Below are positions 23,651-30,901 of a DNA stretch of 37,606 bases, piece after piece. How positions within the stretch are numbered: the first letter of the stretch is position 1; every line of letters starts with the position of its first letter. The notes beneath the pieces were generated by a model. It saw only the letters and a list, made by a program, of their open reading frames with translations. It did not search any database and was not told the DNA's origin. The stretch comes from Nanobdellota archaeon (GTDB taxonomy: Archaea > Nanobdellota > Nanobdellia > Woesearchaeales > JAHIVG01). Made by a program: the position numbers and the translations under genes. The DNA lies in NCBI GenBank assembly GCA_018816705.1, contig JAHIVG010000016.1, forward strand, positions 1 to 37,606. The letters run 5' to 3'.

Positions 23651-25239
23651 CGTGCTTCATGGTAAAGCTTCTTGAGCTGTGTTATGAGAGGGTATTTTCC
23701 TGGAGTGTCTAATTGTCCGGCGACGCCAATCAGCTGCTCTACCTTAGCGGTCTTGGGCCTCGACCCGTTCTTCATGCTCGAGAAGACTATGGATGTGAGA
23801 TCCTTGTACTCGGGCATGATGTTGGATATCTGGTCATAGGTCTTGCCTGCCAGCTCGTACAGCTCGGCCATGAGTCCTATCCTGTCGTTGACGAAACGCG
23901 GATCCAGGTCGAGGGCAGCCCTGGTCGGGTTTATCTTGAACCAGGTCGCATAAGGCACGACAGCCTTGACATCATCTTCGGTCACCTCTGAATGGCCCCG
24001 CCATAACGCGAGGGCCTTGGAATAGACGTAGATGCTCTGCACAGTCCTTGTGCCGATGTCGTTCTCGGTCTTGGAGCATATCACGTTCTGCTGGTCGTAA
24101 TGAGTGCAGTCCGCGCAAACTGCTGGAGGCCTCTTCTCGGTGAGGTAGCCCTTGTTCTTCCTCTCAACCGTGGTGCCGGCCATGTCGCATCCCTGCAGCT
24201 CTGCGAGGAAGTGTGCGATGCGGCCCATCAATGACGAGGGGAATTCTACCTGGGAAACGCCTCTCTGCAATGCTGCCAGGTCCTGTGGAGTCATCGGGTC
24301 ATCCAGGGATATCTTCGGTATGTTCCTCCTGATGGAGTCTCCTCGCATCGATGTCAGCATCTCCACATACCAAGGGTTCAAAGAGCCTGCAACTACAGCT
24401 ACGTCGAACCTGTCCTTGACCGGCGGCGCTATCTCGTAATTTGCAGCGTCTGCCGCGTTGAAGGTCGCGAACAGGGGTCCTGGCCTGGCCTTGATGACGA
24501 CTCCTTGATATGTCACAGTGCCTGACTGCAGCAGCTCGTATAGTATGTTCATGCTTTCTGGACGGAGCCTGTTTATCTCGTCGATGATCTTCACCGGGCT
24601 CCTGAGCCATTCCCTGACTATCATCTTGCGCTCGCCCTTCATCATGGAGAACGGATCGAACATGGCGATCATCTTCTCCTCTGTCTGCTCCGGGTGGCCG
24701 AGGACTGTGCATTTCTTTACGTAGTCTGTGAGGAGATTGAACATGGCCGAACCGACATATGTGGCTGTAGAGGTCTTGCCCGAGCCCGGCGGGCCTGCCA
24801 CCAGCATGCGGCCGTCGCCTATGATTGTCGTCAGGAGGGTGAACAGCTTCACCGAGTTGTATGCCTCGACCGCGAGTTCTGTAGTCTGTGTACCGGCCTG
24901 GTCGATGTTGACGTCCTTGTCCTTGGAGAAGCACAGGTCGAGCACAGGGGAAAGATATAATGCTCTCTTCTCGAGAGTGTCATATACGTTATGGATCTTC
25001 CTCAGCGGAGCTGAGCCACTCACTTGGGGCTTGGATTCTCTTATCACAGGCATATCAGGCTCTTTCACTTCGGGCATCGCATTCTCCACCACGGTGTCTA
25101 TGGTCGCTGTCTGGGCAGATTGTGGTGTTCGTGCCGTGGGCCGTGGCCTGCTACGCTCACCTATCCTGTAGCCTCTCCGAATGAGAGATGATTCTATCTG
25201 CCTCCTGTAATGTTCAAAGACCTTGTTCGGTTTCGGCAT
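23647..25239 (-). CDS. MoxR-type AAA+ ATPase
   Basis: This 530-residue protein has a disordered, Pro/Arg-rich N-terminus (1-90) and then a AAA+ module. Walker A is GPPGSGKT (149-156), Walker B IIDE (218-221), sensor 1 around N261 (FATFNAAD), with the conserved arginine of PVKDRFDV at 277. The helical lid and a C-terminal region follow. A cysteine group at C375, C378 and C388 (CADCTHYDQQNVIC), between ATPase core and lid, could bind zinc. MoxR ATPases act with vWA proteins to remodel or activate targets, and the vWA partner is the next gene. The ATG is preceded by GAGGTAATC, which overlaps the upstream stop. Confidence 0.9.
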   Translation of the reverse strand: MPKPNKVFEHYRRQIESSLIRRGYRIGERSRPRPTARTPQSAQTATIDTVVENAMPEVKEPDMPVIRESKPQVSGSAPLRKIHNVYDTLEKRALYLSPVLDLCFSKDKDVNIDQAGTQTTELAVEAYNSVKLFTLLTTIIGDGRMLVAGPPGSGKTSTATYVGSAMFNLLTDYVKKCTVLGHPEQTEEKMIAMFDPFSMMKGERKMIVREWLRSPVKIIDEINRLRPESMNILYELLQSGTVTYQGVVIKARPGPLFATFNAADAANYEIAPPVKDRFDVAVVAGSLNPWYVEMLTSMRGDSIRRNIPKISLDDPMTPQDLAALQRGVSQVEFPSSLMGRIAHFLAELQGCDMAGTTVERKNKGYLTEKRPPAVCADCTHYDQQNVICSKTENDIGTRTVQSIYVYSKALALWRGHSEVTEDDVKAVVPYATWFKINPTRAALDLDPRFVNDRIGLMAELYELAGKTYDQISNIMPEYKDLTSIVFSSMKNGSRPKTAKVEQLIGVAGQLDTPGKYPLITQLKKLYHEAR

Positions 25240-25244
25240 CTTGA

Positions 25245-26810
25245 TTACCTCAGGTATGATTTCGTCTTCTCTTCCCTCTTCTGCACCACTCCTTCTATCG
25301 CATGGATGACATAATCAACTGTCGCCGTGTATGGCATTCCGTCGCTCTTGAAGATCAGCTCCCTCCTCTGCTCGACCTCGGAGGCTGTAAGGGAATAGCC
25401 CTTCATCCTGCCGGCAAGGATCCTCCTGAGGGCCAATGACGAATCAGCCACGTTCTTTATCTCCCTGCCTGAAAGGTCATGTTTGATGAGTAGGTCAGCA
25501 ATAGACTGCCAGTCCTGGACCTTGACAGAACCCTCTTTCAGGCCTGTCTCCAGCCTCTTGTACAATACACTCACCTTTTCCTTGGCTGTCTTCGGGCCTT
25601 CAACACCCGCGACCTCGAACACATCGAGGACTGCCGAATCTAACTTATGGGGCTCGTTCGTCGTACCCAATATGATGTAATTGCCGCGGTTGATGTAACC
25701 GCCTTGGCCCCGGAAACGCAGGAACTCTCCTGCGACATCGCTCTTGTGGTTCTCCTGCGCCTCACGTGATGGTATCTTCGTCTCAAGCTCATCGATCACG
25801 ACGAGGTAGATCTGGTTGTTGTATGATACCTGCTTCAGCTGGGCCCTGATGTTGTCCAGCGGTCCGTACTGGAAACGATCCTCGAAGTCAAGGCCGACGA
25901 TGTTGACCACCTTGCCGGTCGCCCCTTCGATCTCCTTGGCGTATGTGGCGGCGAAATGCGATAGCATGGTCTTCCCTGTGCCTGGTTTCCCGACCAAGAG
26001 GAGATACTGCTTGAAGCCATCCCATGGATTCCTCCTCTCAGACGGGTCATAATACATAAGGCATGAGACCTCTGTCTTCACCAGCTCGATGGCCGCGTTG
26101 TTGCCGAATATCTCTGACTCATACACGTTCTCGAACATGACCTGCTCCAGTCCTTTACGATGCTTCACAGCCTCCTGCTTGGGGCCTGCTACCGCAATCT
26201 TCCGCTTGCCGCTTATGCCCCTGACAGAGAAGCTGCCGCCGTTGATCCTCCCCTGGACCTCGAGCTCTTGGAAGGCCTCATACAGCTTCTTGTTGCCAGG
26301 CTCTGAGAGCTTTTCCTTGCAGGTCTCGCTCACGGCTGTGAAGAAATTGCTCCTGGACTTCCTGGCGTGCCTCTCCTCCACACAGTTGCCCGCCATATCG
26401 CTGTACTGCTTGACTATATCGGTCAATGTGCGGCTGTCTGTCTCGCCGAATGATATGTTGACGGTGCGGTAAGGACGCCTCGGTTCCAGGGTCTCTGAGA
26501 GCACAGGTCCGTCCGGCTCCTCCTGTCCGAGAATCGCCTCAGAGGCGACATAGGACATATATGCCCTCATGAAGGCCGCCCTGGTCGCAGGAAGCTTCTT
26601 CTCCCCTTCCATGAATCGGCTCTTCAAGGCCTCGTAGATGCCCCCGAAGGTCGTAATTGTATCCTCATGGAGGTCCATGACCTGGGAATCAGTGCCTACC
26701 TCCTTCCGGATGAGCTCAATCTTCAGGTTCTCTATGTACGGCTTGAGCTGCTGTGCGCTGTAGTCGGCCCTTGAAGTAAGTACATGGTCCTCGAGCGTTA
26801 TGGTCTTCAT
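25245..26810 (-). CDS. AAA+ ATPase (classical AAA fold) with unusual arginine-finger region
   Basis: This 521-residue protein has a helical N-terminal domain (1-225) and a AAA core. Walker A is GKPGTGKT (274-281), Walker B LVVIDE (336-341), sensor 1 ILGTTNEP and a sensor-2-like LSGREIKNV. The region where AAA proteins have the 'RPGRFD' arginine finger reads LDSAVLDVFEVAGVEGPKTA, with no arginine. It may therefore work with a partner that supplies the finger, for example the adjacent MoxR protein, or hydrolyse ATP poorly. The N-terminus, MKTITLEDHV, weakly recalls the shared peptide. It lies 15 nt after the coiled-coil gene and 5 nt before the MoxR gene, in one operon. Confidence 0.88.
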   Translation of the reverse strand: MKTITLEDHVLTSRADYSAQQLKPYIENLKIELIRKEVGTDSQVMDLHEDTITTFGGIYEALKSRFMEGEKKLPATRAAFMRAYMSYVASEAILGQEEPDGPVLSETLEPRRPYRTVNISFGETDSRTLTDIVKQYSDMAGNCVEERHARKSRSNFFTAVSETCKEKLSEPGNKKLYEAFQELEVQGRINGGSFSVRGISGKRKIAVAGPKQEAVKHRKGLEQVMFENVYESEIFGNNAAIELVKTEVSCLMYYDPSERRNPWDGFKQYLLLVGKPGTGKTMLSHFAATYAKEIEGATGKVVNIVGLDFEDRFQYGPLDNIRAQLKQVSYNNQIYLVVIDELETKIPSREAQENHKSDVAGEFLRFRGQGGYINRGNYIILGTTNEPHKLDSAVLDVFEVAGVEGPKTAKEKVSVLYKRLETGLKEGSVKVQDWQSIADLLIKHDLSGREIKNVADSSLALRRILAGRMKGYSLTASEVEQRRELIFKSDGMPYTATVDYVIHAIEGVVQKREEKTKSYLR

Positions 26811-26825
26811 TTTCCATTTTTACAG

Positions 26826-28013
26826 CTATACCGTCGCATACTTGTTGGTGAATGCGGCGAGCTCGGTATGGACCGCCTTGGCATGCTCATTGCCGGCAGC
26901 CTTCACCCTGCCCCTGTAGACCATGGAACGCTGCTTCTCTTGCTCATCTCGGGCGAAATTGTTGGCAGAACCCATCGCATCGGCTATGCCGTCACCTATG
27001 ACCTCCTCCAGGTCATCCAGCACAGTGCTCATGTCGTTGATATAGCCAAGGTCTTCTGTAATCCTCAAGGCGCTGCTGGTCCGCTTGCTGTCCTTTATCA
27101 TTATCTTGATTCCAGCAGTCTTGGCATCAAGGGTTGCCTTCGCGTTGGCAGCTATCTCATAAAGGTGCTTGACGGTCTCGAAGTATTCCTCCCTCCTGGA
27201 GAGCTGGTGATTGAGCTGTAGCGCTCCTGACTTATATTGACCGAGCTCGAACTCCTTCTGCGTCTTTCTCTTCTGCAGGTCCCTTATGGATTTCTGTATG
27301 TGCTCTTTCTCGTCGGAATAATCCATGCCTGGATTCGACTTTGATTCACCATCCATCTTGTCCCTGTCGGTCTTGAGACGCTCGATCTCCTGACCGTATT
27401 CCTTGATCAGGCTGTCTGTAGACTTGAGAAGGTTGGCATAATCCCTGGCATTATCCCTGTCCTGCTCGAGTTGAGGTGCATAGCCAGGAGATCTCTTGCG
27501 TGTGCTGTAGAGGATGTCGTTCAGGCCGTTCAGCTTGGCCTGCACTTTGCCTGACTGCCTTTCCACATCATTCATCCATGAGTTGATCCTGCGTTCGTAC
27601 AGGTCGATGCCTAATCTATCCATAGTCTCGTATAGGATGCGTTCGGCCGAGCCCATCTCTGACGTATCCTGCCGCTTCCTGTTGGCCGTCACTATGCGCT
27701 CGAGCGTGACTTTTGTCTCTTTGACGATATCCCTTATCTCTCTGGCCTCCCGGCTCATGGTCTTATTGACCTTGCTCGCATATTTATCCTGATCATGCTC
27801 TTTGGCATGGATGTTAGCCTTCTGGCCTGCCCGGTCATCTATGTGGCGGTCATACTGTATATTGCCTGGAATGCCTTCGAGCACTTCATCGACTGCCGTC
27901 GCCACTCCACCGCCGTCCACCTGCATGTCCTGCTGTCCAGGATCGAAGTCTTCCAGCCTAATGTCATCATCCTGCTTCTGTGCCCCGAAATCGAATCCAT
28001 CTGGTTCCATCAT
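26826..28013 (-). CDS. Coiled-coil protein, first gene of the AAA/vWA operon
   Basis: This 395-residue protein has an acidic, disordered N-terminus (MMEPDGFDFGAQKQDDDI, to about 70). Long amphipathic helices follow, with heptad character at about 140-270 (SLIKEYGQEIERLKTDRDKM; QKSIRDLQKRKTQKEFELGQ), and a helical C-terminus. Its length and acidic tail recall ESCRT-III- or Snf7-like helical proteins, but I see no defining motif. A good ribosome site (GGAGGT) lies about 7 nt before the ATG at 28013. Its promoter (TATA-like at 28096-28103) carries the GTTGT-N10-ACAAC palindrome, so this operon is probably under the same control as the genes at 28582 and 30499. Confidence 0.78.
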   Translation of the reverse strand: MMEPDGFDFGAQKQDDDIRLEDFDPGQQDMQVDGGGVATAVDEVLEGIPGNIQYDRHIDDRAGQKANIHAKEHDQDKYASKVNKTMSREAREIRDIVKETKVTLERIVTANRKRQDTSEMGSAERILYETMDRLGIDLYERRINSWMNDVERQSGKVQAKLNGLNDILYSTRKRSPGYAPQLEQDRDNARDYANLLKSTDSLIKEYGQEIERLKTDRDKMDGESKSNPGMDYSDEKEHIQKSIRDLQKRKTQKEFELGQYKSGALQLNHQLSRREEYFETVKHLYEIAANAKATLDAKTAGIKIMIKDSKRTSSALRITEDLGYINDMSTVLDDLEEVIGDGIADAMGSANNFARDEQEKQRSMVYRGRVKAAGNEHAKAVHTELAAFTNKYATV

Positions 28014-28095
28014 AACCTACCTCCATAGCTTCCTCTAGTTGATACAGATTACCGCCACATCGACGGTGACTTCAATTCATGTAAGGGTTATCGCC

Positions 28096-28103
28096 TTTAT
28101 AAT
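28096..28103 (-). promoter_or_regulatory. TATA box of the AAA/vWA operon
   Basis: The minus strand reads ATTATAAA. It predicts a start near 28073 and a leader of about 60 nt to the ATG at 28013. It lies about 10 nt downstream of the palindrome at 28109-28128. Confidence 0.55.
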
Positions 28104-28108
28104 CGTTA

Positions 28109-28128
28109 GTTGTTGCTGCACGGACAAC
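28109..28128. promoter_or_regulatory. GTTGT-N10-ACAAC operator, AAA/vWA operon
   Basis: GTTGT (28109-28113) and ACAAC (28124-28128) are separated by exactly 10 nt, as at 28628-28647 and 30569-30588. The palindrome is immediately upstream of the TATA box. In archaea that position is typical of activator sites or sites affecting TBP/TFB recruitment. Confidence 0.65.
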
Positions 28129-28189
28129 AGTCCTCGTCTTCCTCATCATGCTGCTGTTGCGTGCACTGATGCATATGCGTCTCAGCATG

Positions 28190-28582
28190 TTAAAAGTGCT
28201 TCTCGACCTGGTGCTTGATGTTCCCGACTGATTTCTCAATCTCATCAATAGCCTCATCTACCTTGCCCTTCAGGTCTTCAGCCTTCTCCCGGTTCCTTAG
28301 CTCTTCAGCCATGTCTAGCGCAGGCATGATATCCTCAATGCCCTCTGTGCTGGCCAGCGCCCTCAATGCTTTCAGATGGTGGTCCACGTCGCCCATGATC
28401 ACGTCGTTGTCATGGAGCACCAATGCGTAGCTCTTGCCTGCTGTCTCGGACCCGAGGAATGCCGATCCGTTCGCCCTCTGTATGCTATACTCGGAATCCT
28501 GCCCAGAGTACCTTCCGGCCACGAACGCACCAGCTGCTGTCGCTAAGAGTAATGTTCCATAGATTGCGGTTTTCGCTCCCAT
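28190..28582 (-). CDS. Small membrane-anchored helical protein
   Basis: The ATG at 28582 gives a 130-residue protein with a single N-terminal hydrophobic segment (AIYGTLLLATAAGAFVAGRY, about 5-24). This may be an uncleaved anchor or a signal peptide. A short polar domain follows (ETAGKSYALVLHDNDVIMGD), then a charged helix (about 85-128, LKGKVDEAIDEIEKSVGNIK). I chose this start over longer in-frame ones because GGTGATATT lies just before it and a TATA-like ATTTATGC (28614-28621) lies at the right distance. The promoter carries the GTTGT-N10-ACAAC palindrome, so it is probably co-regulated with the AAA/vWA operon that follows it. The function is unknown. Confidence 0.7.
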   Translation of the reverse strand: MGAKTAIYGTLLLATAAGAFVAGRYSGQDSEYSIQRANGSAFLGSETAGKSYALVLHDNDVIMGDVDHHLKALRALASTEGIEDIMPALDMAEELRNREKAEDLKGKVDEAIDEIEKSVGNIKHQVEKHF

Positions 28583-28613
28583 AATATCACCTTGATGCTT
28601 GAGGATATATTGA

Positions 28614-28621
28614 GCATAAAT
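28614..28621 (-). promoter_or_regulatory. Probable TATA element of the gene at 28582
   Basis: The minus strand reads ATTTATGC, centred about 10 nt downstream of the palindrome at 28628-28647 and about 36 bp before the ATG. It is weaker than the other TATA boxes. An ATATAT at 28605-28610 is an alternative. Confidence 0.4.
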
Positions 28622-28627
28622 CAGTTT

Positions 28628-28647
28628 GTTGTCGTCGGGGATACAAC
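28628..28647. promoter_or_regulatory. GTTGT-N10-ACAAC operator upstream of the membrane-anchored gene
   Basis: GTTGT (28628-28632) and ACAAC (28643-28647) have the same 10-nt spacing as the sites at 28109 and 30569. The upstream edge nearly touches the MITE beginning at 28649/28650, so the element landed just behind this regulatory site. Confidence 0.65.
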
Positions 28648-28648
28648 T

Positions 28649-28770
28649 TGCTCTGCAGAAAATCACTTTCATTTTTATCCGTTCATCATATTCTCAACCT
28701 TTTTTCACTCTCATGACTCTGGACTGAACGTATAAAAATGAATTAACGCTTATAGATTTTCTACAGAGCC
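28649..28770. mobile_element. Foldback MITE of about 122 bp, related to the insertion sequence at 121-1063
   Basis: The ends are inverted copies: GCTCTGCAGAAAATC (28650-28664) against GCTCTGTAGAAAATC (minus strand, 28769-28755), 14 of 15 matching. A second inner pair, TTCATTTTTATCCGTTCA (28668-28685) and its near-complement at 28725-28742, matches at 17 of 18, so the whole element can fold back. The right terminus GGCTCTGTAGAAA is identical to the left end of the insertion sequence at 121-133, so that transposase may mobilise it. It contains no gene. No clear target-site duplication is visible. Confidence 0.7.
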
Positions 28771-28776
28771 AGTCAA

Positions 28777-29328
28777 CTAAACCTTCCTGATGTCGCTCCG
28801 CAGGTCGTAGTCTTCCGTGCGTATGTTGACCAGGTAGTCGTCGACGCTGTACTTTCCGCCGAGCTTCCGGATTATCGCCTGGAGATCGTTGCCTTCCATG
28901 ACCTTGATGCCCCTCTTCTCAGCCTCCTTCTTGACCTTCTTCTGGAATTTCTTGTTGGTCACGAGAAGCGACAGATATGCTTCGATGAAAAGCTGCCGTT
29001 CATAGACCTCGTCGACAAGATTGCCTATCCGGGGTATCATCTGGCCTTTCTTTCTTTTCGGCCCGTCCCTGAAAGAATAAGACACCTGTCCGTTGGAGGT
29101 GTATTTCAGCTCAGCTGCCGCGAGATAGAGGTTGCCCTCCTTCACGATATCGTATGTTATGTCGCACTGACGGCGGATATATTTCGGCTCGCCCGGCCTG
29201 CCCGGCCTGTAATATGGATTGAGCTTCCTGAACTCTACGTCACGCCTGACGTTCTGCAGGCCGTAGGCGTTGAAAAGTGCCTCGATGAAGATCTCGAACC
29301 TTGCGCCCATCTCGTTGTTGTCATTCAT
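28777..29328 (-). CDS. Predicted nuclease, PD-(D/E)xK restriction-endonuclease-like fold
   Basis: This 183-residue protein starts MNDNNEMGARFEIFIEALFN. It shows the core pattern of restriction-endonuclease-like nucleases: a first helix with E16 (GARFEIFIEALF), D56 in RRQCDITYDI, and E73-L-K75 in LYLAAAELKYTS, which together make D...ExK. The spacing resembles Holliday-junction-resolvase or Mrr-like enzymes, and a basic region (RKKKGQ; FQKKVKKEAEKR) suits DNA binding. It overlaps the upstream small gene by ATGA. Whether it acts in repair, recombination or defence cannot be decided, though association with a regulated accessory operon favours a defence or mobile role. Confidence 0.65.
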   Translation of the reverse strand: MNDNNEMGARFEIFIEALFNAYGLQNVRRDVEFRKLNPYYRPGRPGEPKYIRRQCDITYDIVKEGNLYLAAAELKYTSNGQVSYSFRDGPKRKKGQMIPRIGNLVDEVYERQLFIEAYLSLLVTNKKFQKKVKKEAEKRGIKVMEGNDLQAIIRKLGGKYSVDDYLVNIRTEDYDLRSDIRKV

Positions 29329-29561
29329 CTGCCAGCCCAGTCCCTGAGGGATTGATAACCCTTGAGGACTGTGTATCCGAGTAGTATGTTCTCTATGATC
29401 GGATGTGAGCCTGGTATTATATGGGCGACACCTGTCGCGATTGCTCCGACGACCAGCTGCGACTTATGGCTCTCGAGCCTGGCAGGATCAGCGGTGTAGT
29501 TCACTGTCGCATCTTTGGCTGATTCCACCAATCTGTTGGCGAGTTCTGCGATTATCATCAT
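29325..29561 (-). CDS. Small protein with a hydrophobic segment
   Basis: This 78-residue protein (MMIIAELANRLVESAKDATV...) has a central hydrophobic stretch (QLVVGAIATGVAHIIPG, about 35-51) and another near ENILLGYTVLKGY. It may be a small membrane protein or a compact helical hairpin. ATGA overlaps with both neighbours show that it is a true translated member of the three-gene operon 30499-28777. No family is recognised. Confidence 0.65.
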   Translation of the reverse strand: MMIIAELANRLVESAKDATVNYTADPARLESHKSQLVVGAIATGVAHIIPGSHPIIENILLGYTVLKGYQSLRDWAGR

Positions 29562-30499
29562 ACTAAGTCCACATGCTGGACTTTCGTCCGCTCGGCCTCT
29601 ATCGTCTTGCCTTGCTTGAGCTCCTGTATGCGCTGGTAGACGCTGCCTATCGAGATGAAGAGCTGCGTGCTGCCCCTGACTTCACGATAGTTTAGGCGGT
29701 AGGTCGGGAACTGTCGCTCCTTCTCGGCCTTGCTCATCTCTTGGTCTGCGAGATAATTGAGCTCTCCAAGCTCGTCGGGATGAGTCGGCACGGCTATGAT
29801 GGACTTGACAACGTATCCCCAGTCCACGCCGTCGGATTGGGTAGTGGTCGTCTTGTATCCTGCACGGGTGTTCACCTGCGTGATGCCGTCCTCTTCCTCC
29901 TTTGCCAGGGCTGCCTCGTAATCCTTTACGAATTGTTTCAGGACAGGCTTCAGCATATTCATCCTCACATAATTGGCTGCATTGGCCTCGTTGAGATCAT
30001 GGCTGCCTGTAAGCTCGATCTCCTGAGGGGGGGTGTCGAGGCCTGCAGCCACATAGCTGATCGTGTGCTTGACTTCAGGGGACATGACTCCGGCGACGAT
30101 GACACCATAATCCTCAAGGAGCTTGTCCACGCTGATGTAGACAGATTTGCCTTCTTTAGCTACGCCGGTTATGGTCCTTCCTCGTGATTGCAGGAATGAG
30201 ATGCCGCTCAGGTAATTCTCCATCTCTGAAACGGCTGACTTGTATTTAGGGCGCTTCATGCGCCTATCTGACCTGACCTCGAATGTGACATCTCCGACCT
30301 CGAACCCGGTCAGCATGGCCTCATGCGGAAGGTGCAGGTTGTCATATTCTGTCTCAGCCTTGATGGCATCTTCGAGCAAAGCCAGCTCGTCCTTGATGCG
30401 CGCTGCGCCTTGCTTAGCACGCTCGTAATCCCTTCTCTCTGTCTTCAGGTCTCCTGAGAACGTCCCGACGTTCACAATGACATTGTCAATCGTTACCAT
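29558..30499 (-). CDS. Uncharacterised protein, first gene of the nuclease operon
   Basis: This 313-residue protein begins MVTIDNVIVNVGTFSGDLKT. It has an N-terminal beta strand, a helical coiled-coil-like segment (about 20-50, RDYERAKQGAARIKDELALL), and a mixed domain with a beta-rich centre. The C-terminal half has helices (MLKPVLKQFVKDYEAALAKE) and an SIGSVYQRIQELKQGK tail. It has no membrane segment and no recognisable motif. A clear ribosome site (GGGGTGA) lies about 7 nt before the ATG. The promoter carries the GTTGT-N10-ACAAC palindrome. It probably partners with the nuclease encoded at the end of the operon. Confidence 0.7.
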   Translation of the reverse strand: MVTIDNVIVNVGTFSGDLKTERRDYERAKQGAARIKDELALLEDAIKAETEYDNLHLPHEAMLTGFEVGDVTFEVRSDRRMKRPKYKSAVSEMENYLSGISFLQSRGRTITGVAKEGKSVYISVDKLLEDYGVIVAGVMSPEVKHTISYVAAGLDTPPQEIELTGSHDLNEANAANYVRMNMLKPVLKQFVKDYEAALAKEEEDGITQVNTRAGYKTTTTQSDGVDWGYVVKSIIAVPTHPDELGELNYLADQEMSKAEKERQFPTYRLNYREVRGSTQLFISIGSVYQRIQELKQGKTIEAERTKVQHVDLV

Positions 30500-30556
30500 T
30501 TGCGTTCACCCCGCTGGTCGAATGATGATTCATGTCTGTGAGATGCCGCGGGAACG

Positions 30557-30566
30557 ATAAAAAGAT
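30557..30566 (-). promoter_or_regulatory. TATA-like element of the nuclease operon
   Basis: The minus strand reads ATCTTTTTAT. It lies directly downstream of the palindrome at 30569-30588 and would start transcription about 35 nt before the ATG at 30499. Confidence 0.45.
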
Positions 30567-30568
30567 AT

Positions 30569-30588
30569 GTTGTTTGGGAGGGGACAAC
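30569..30588. promoter_or_regulatory. GTTGT-N10-ACAAC operator, nuclease operon
   Basis: GTTGT (30569-30573) and ACAAC (30584-30588) have the 10-nt spacing of the sites at 28109 and 28628, and abut the TATA-like element. The intergenic region 30500-30748 otherwise holds only the divergent zinc-ribbon promoter. Confidence 0.65.
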
Positions 30589-30718
30589 AAGCGTGGTCAA
30601 ATGGGCTCCCAACCTTTTAATGTCTTGACATGCTGCACTACGCACATGAAGGGTTTAGGGATGAATGATGATGAGAGTTAAAAGGCAGGGCTATGGTCTA
30701 ATCGATCCCGGCAAAAAA

Positions 30719-30726
30719 TTTATAAA
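30719..30726 (+). promoter_or_regulatory. TATA box of the zinc-ribbon gene
   Basis: TTTATAAA is centred 26-27 bp before the ATG at 30749. This fixes the start as leaderless and rules out the longer frame opening at 30665, since that frame would contain its own promoter. Confidence 0.7.
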
Positions 30727-30748
30727 CAGGCTCAGCACCATTGAGGCC

Positions 30749-30901
30749 ATGGAAGAAGAGGAGATAACCTGCCCCACATGCAGCGGCAAGGCCTTCAAAC
30801 GCGACCGCCTGAAGACAGGCGATGTCGTTTATGATGTCTATTTATGCCGCATCTGCGGGAAGAAGATAACCAAGGCCAAGGGGATAGTGAACCAACGCTA
30901 G
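30749..30901 (+). CDS. Small zinc-ribbon protein
   Basis: This 50-residue protein starts MEEEEITCPTCSGKAFKRDR and has two Cys pairs, CPTC and CRIC, spaced about 27 residues apart. That is the pattern of a single zinc ribbon, as in small archaeal nucleic-acid-binding or transcription-related proteins. The start is set by the TATA box at 30719-30726. It is divergent from the nuclease operon and overlaps the convergent sigma-like gene by 4 nt. The specific role is unknown. Confidence 0.75.
   Translation: MEEEEITCPTCSGKAFKRDRLKTGDVVYDVYLCRICGKKITKAKGIVNQR

Noticed and set aside
24299-24934. 211-codon frame on the same strand within the MoxR gene
   Set aside because: It is an out-of-frame shadow of the Walker A/B region, which is unmistakable in the other frame.
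28106-28174. A 22-codon acidic, Cys-rich frame (MHQCTQQQHDEEDEDCCPCS...) in line with and after the stop of the gene at 28190-28582
   Set aside because: It has no ribosome site and overlaps the operator at 28109-28128, so I regard it as non-coding regulatory sequence. Readthrough of the TAA is not supported by any signal.
30665-30748. 28-residue N-terminal extension of the zinc-ribbon protein
   Set aside because: The TATA box at 30719-30726 lies inside it and fits a leaderless start at 30749.
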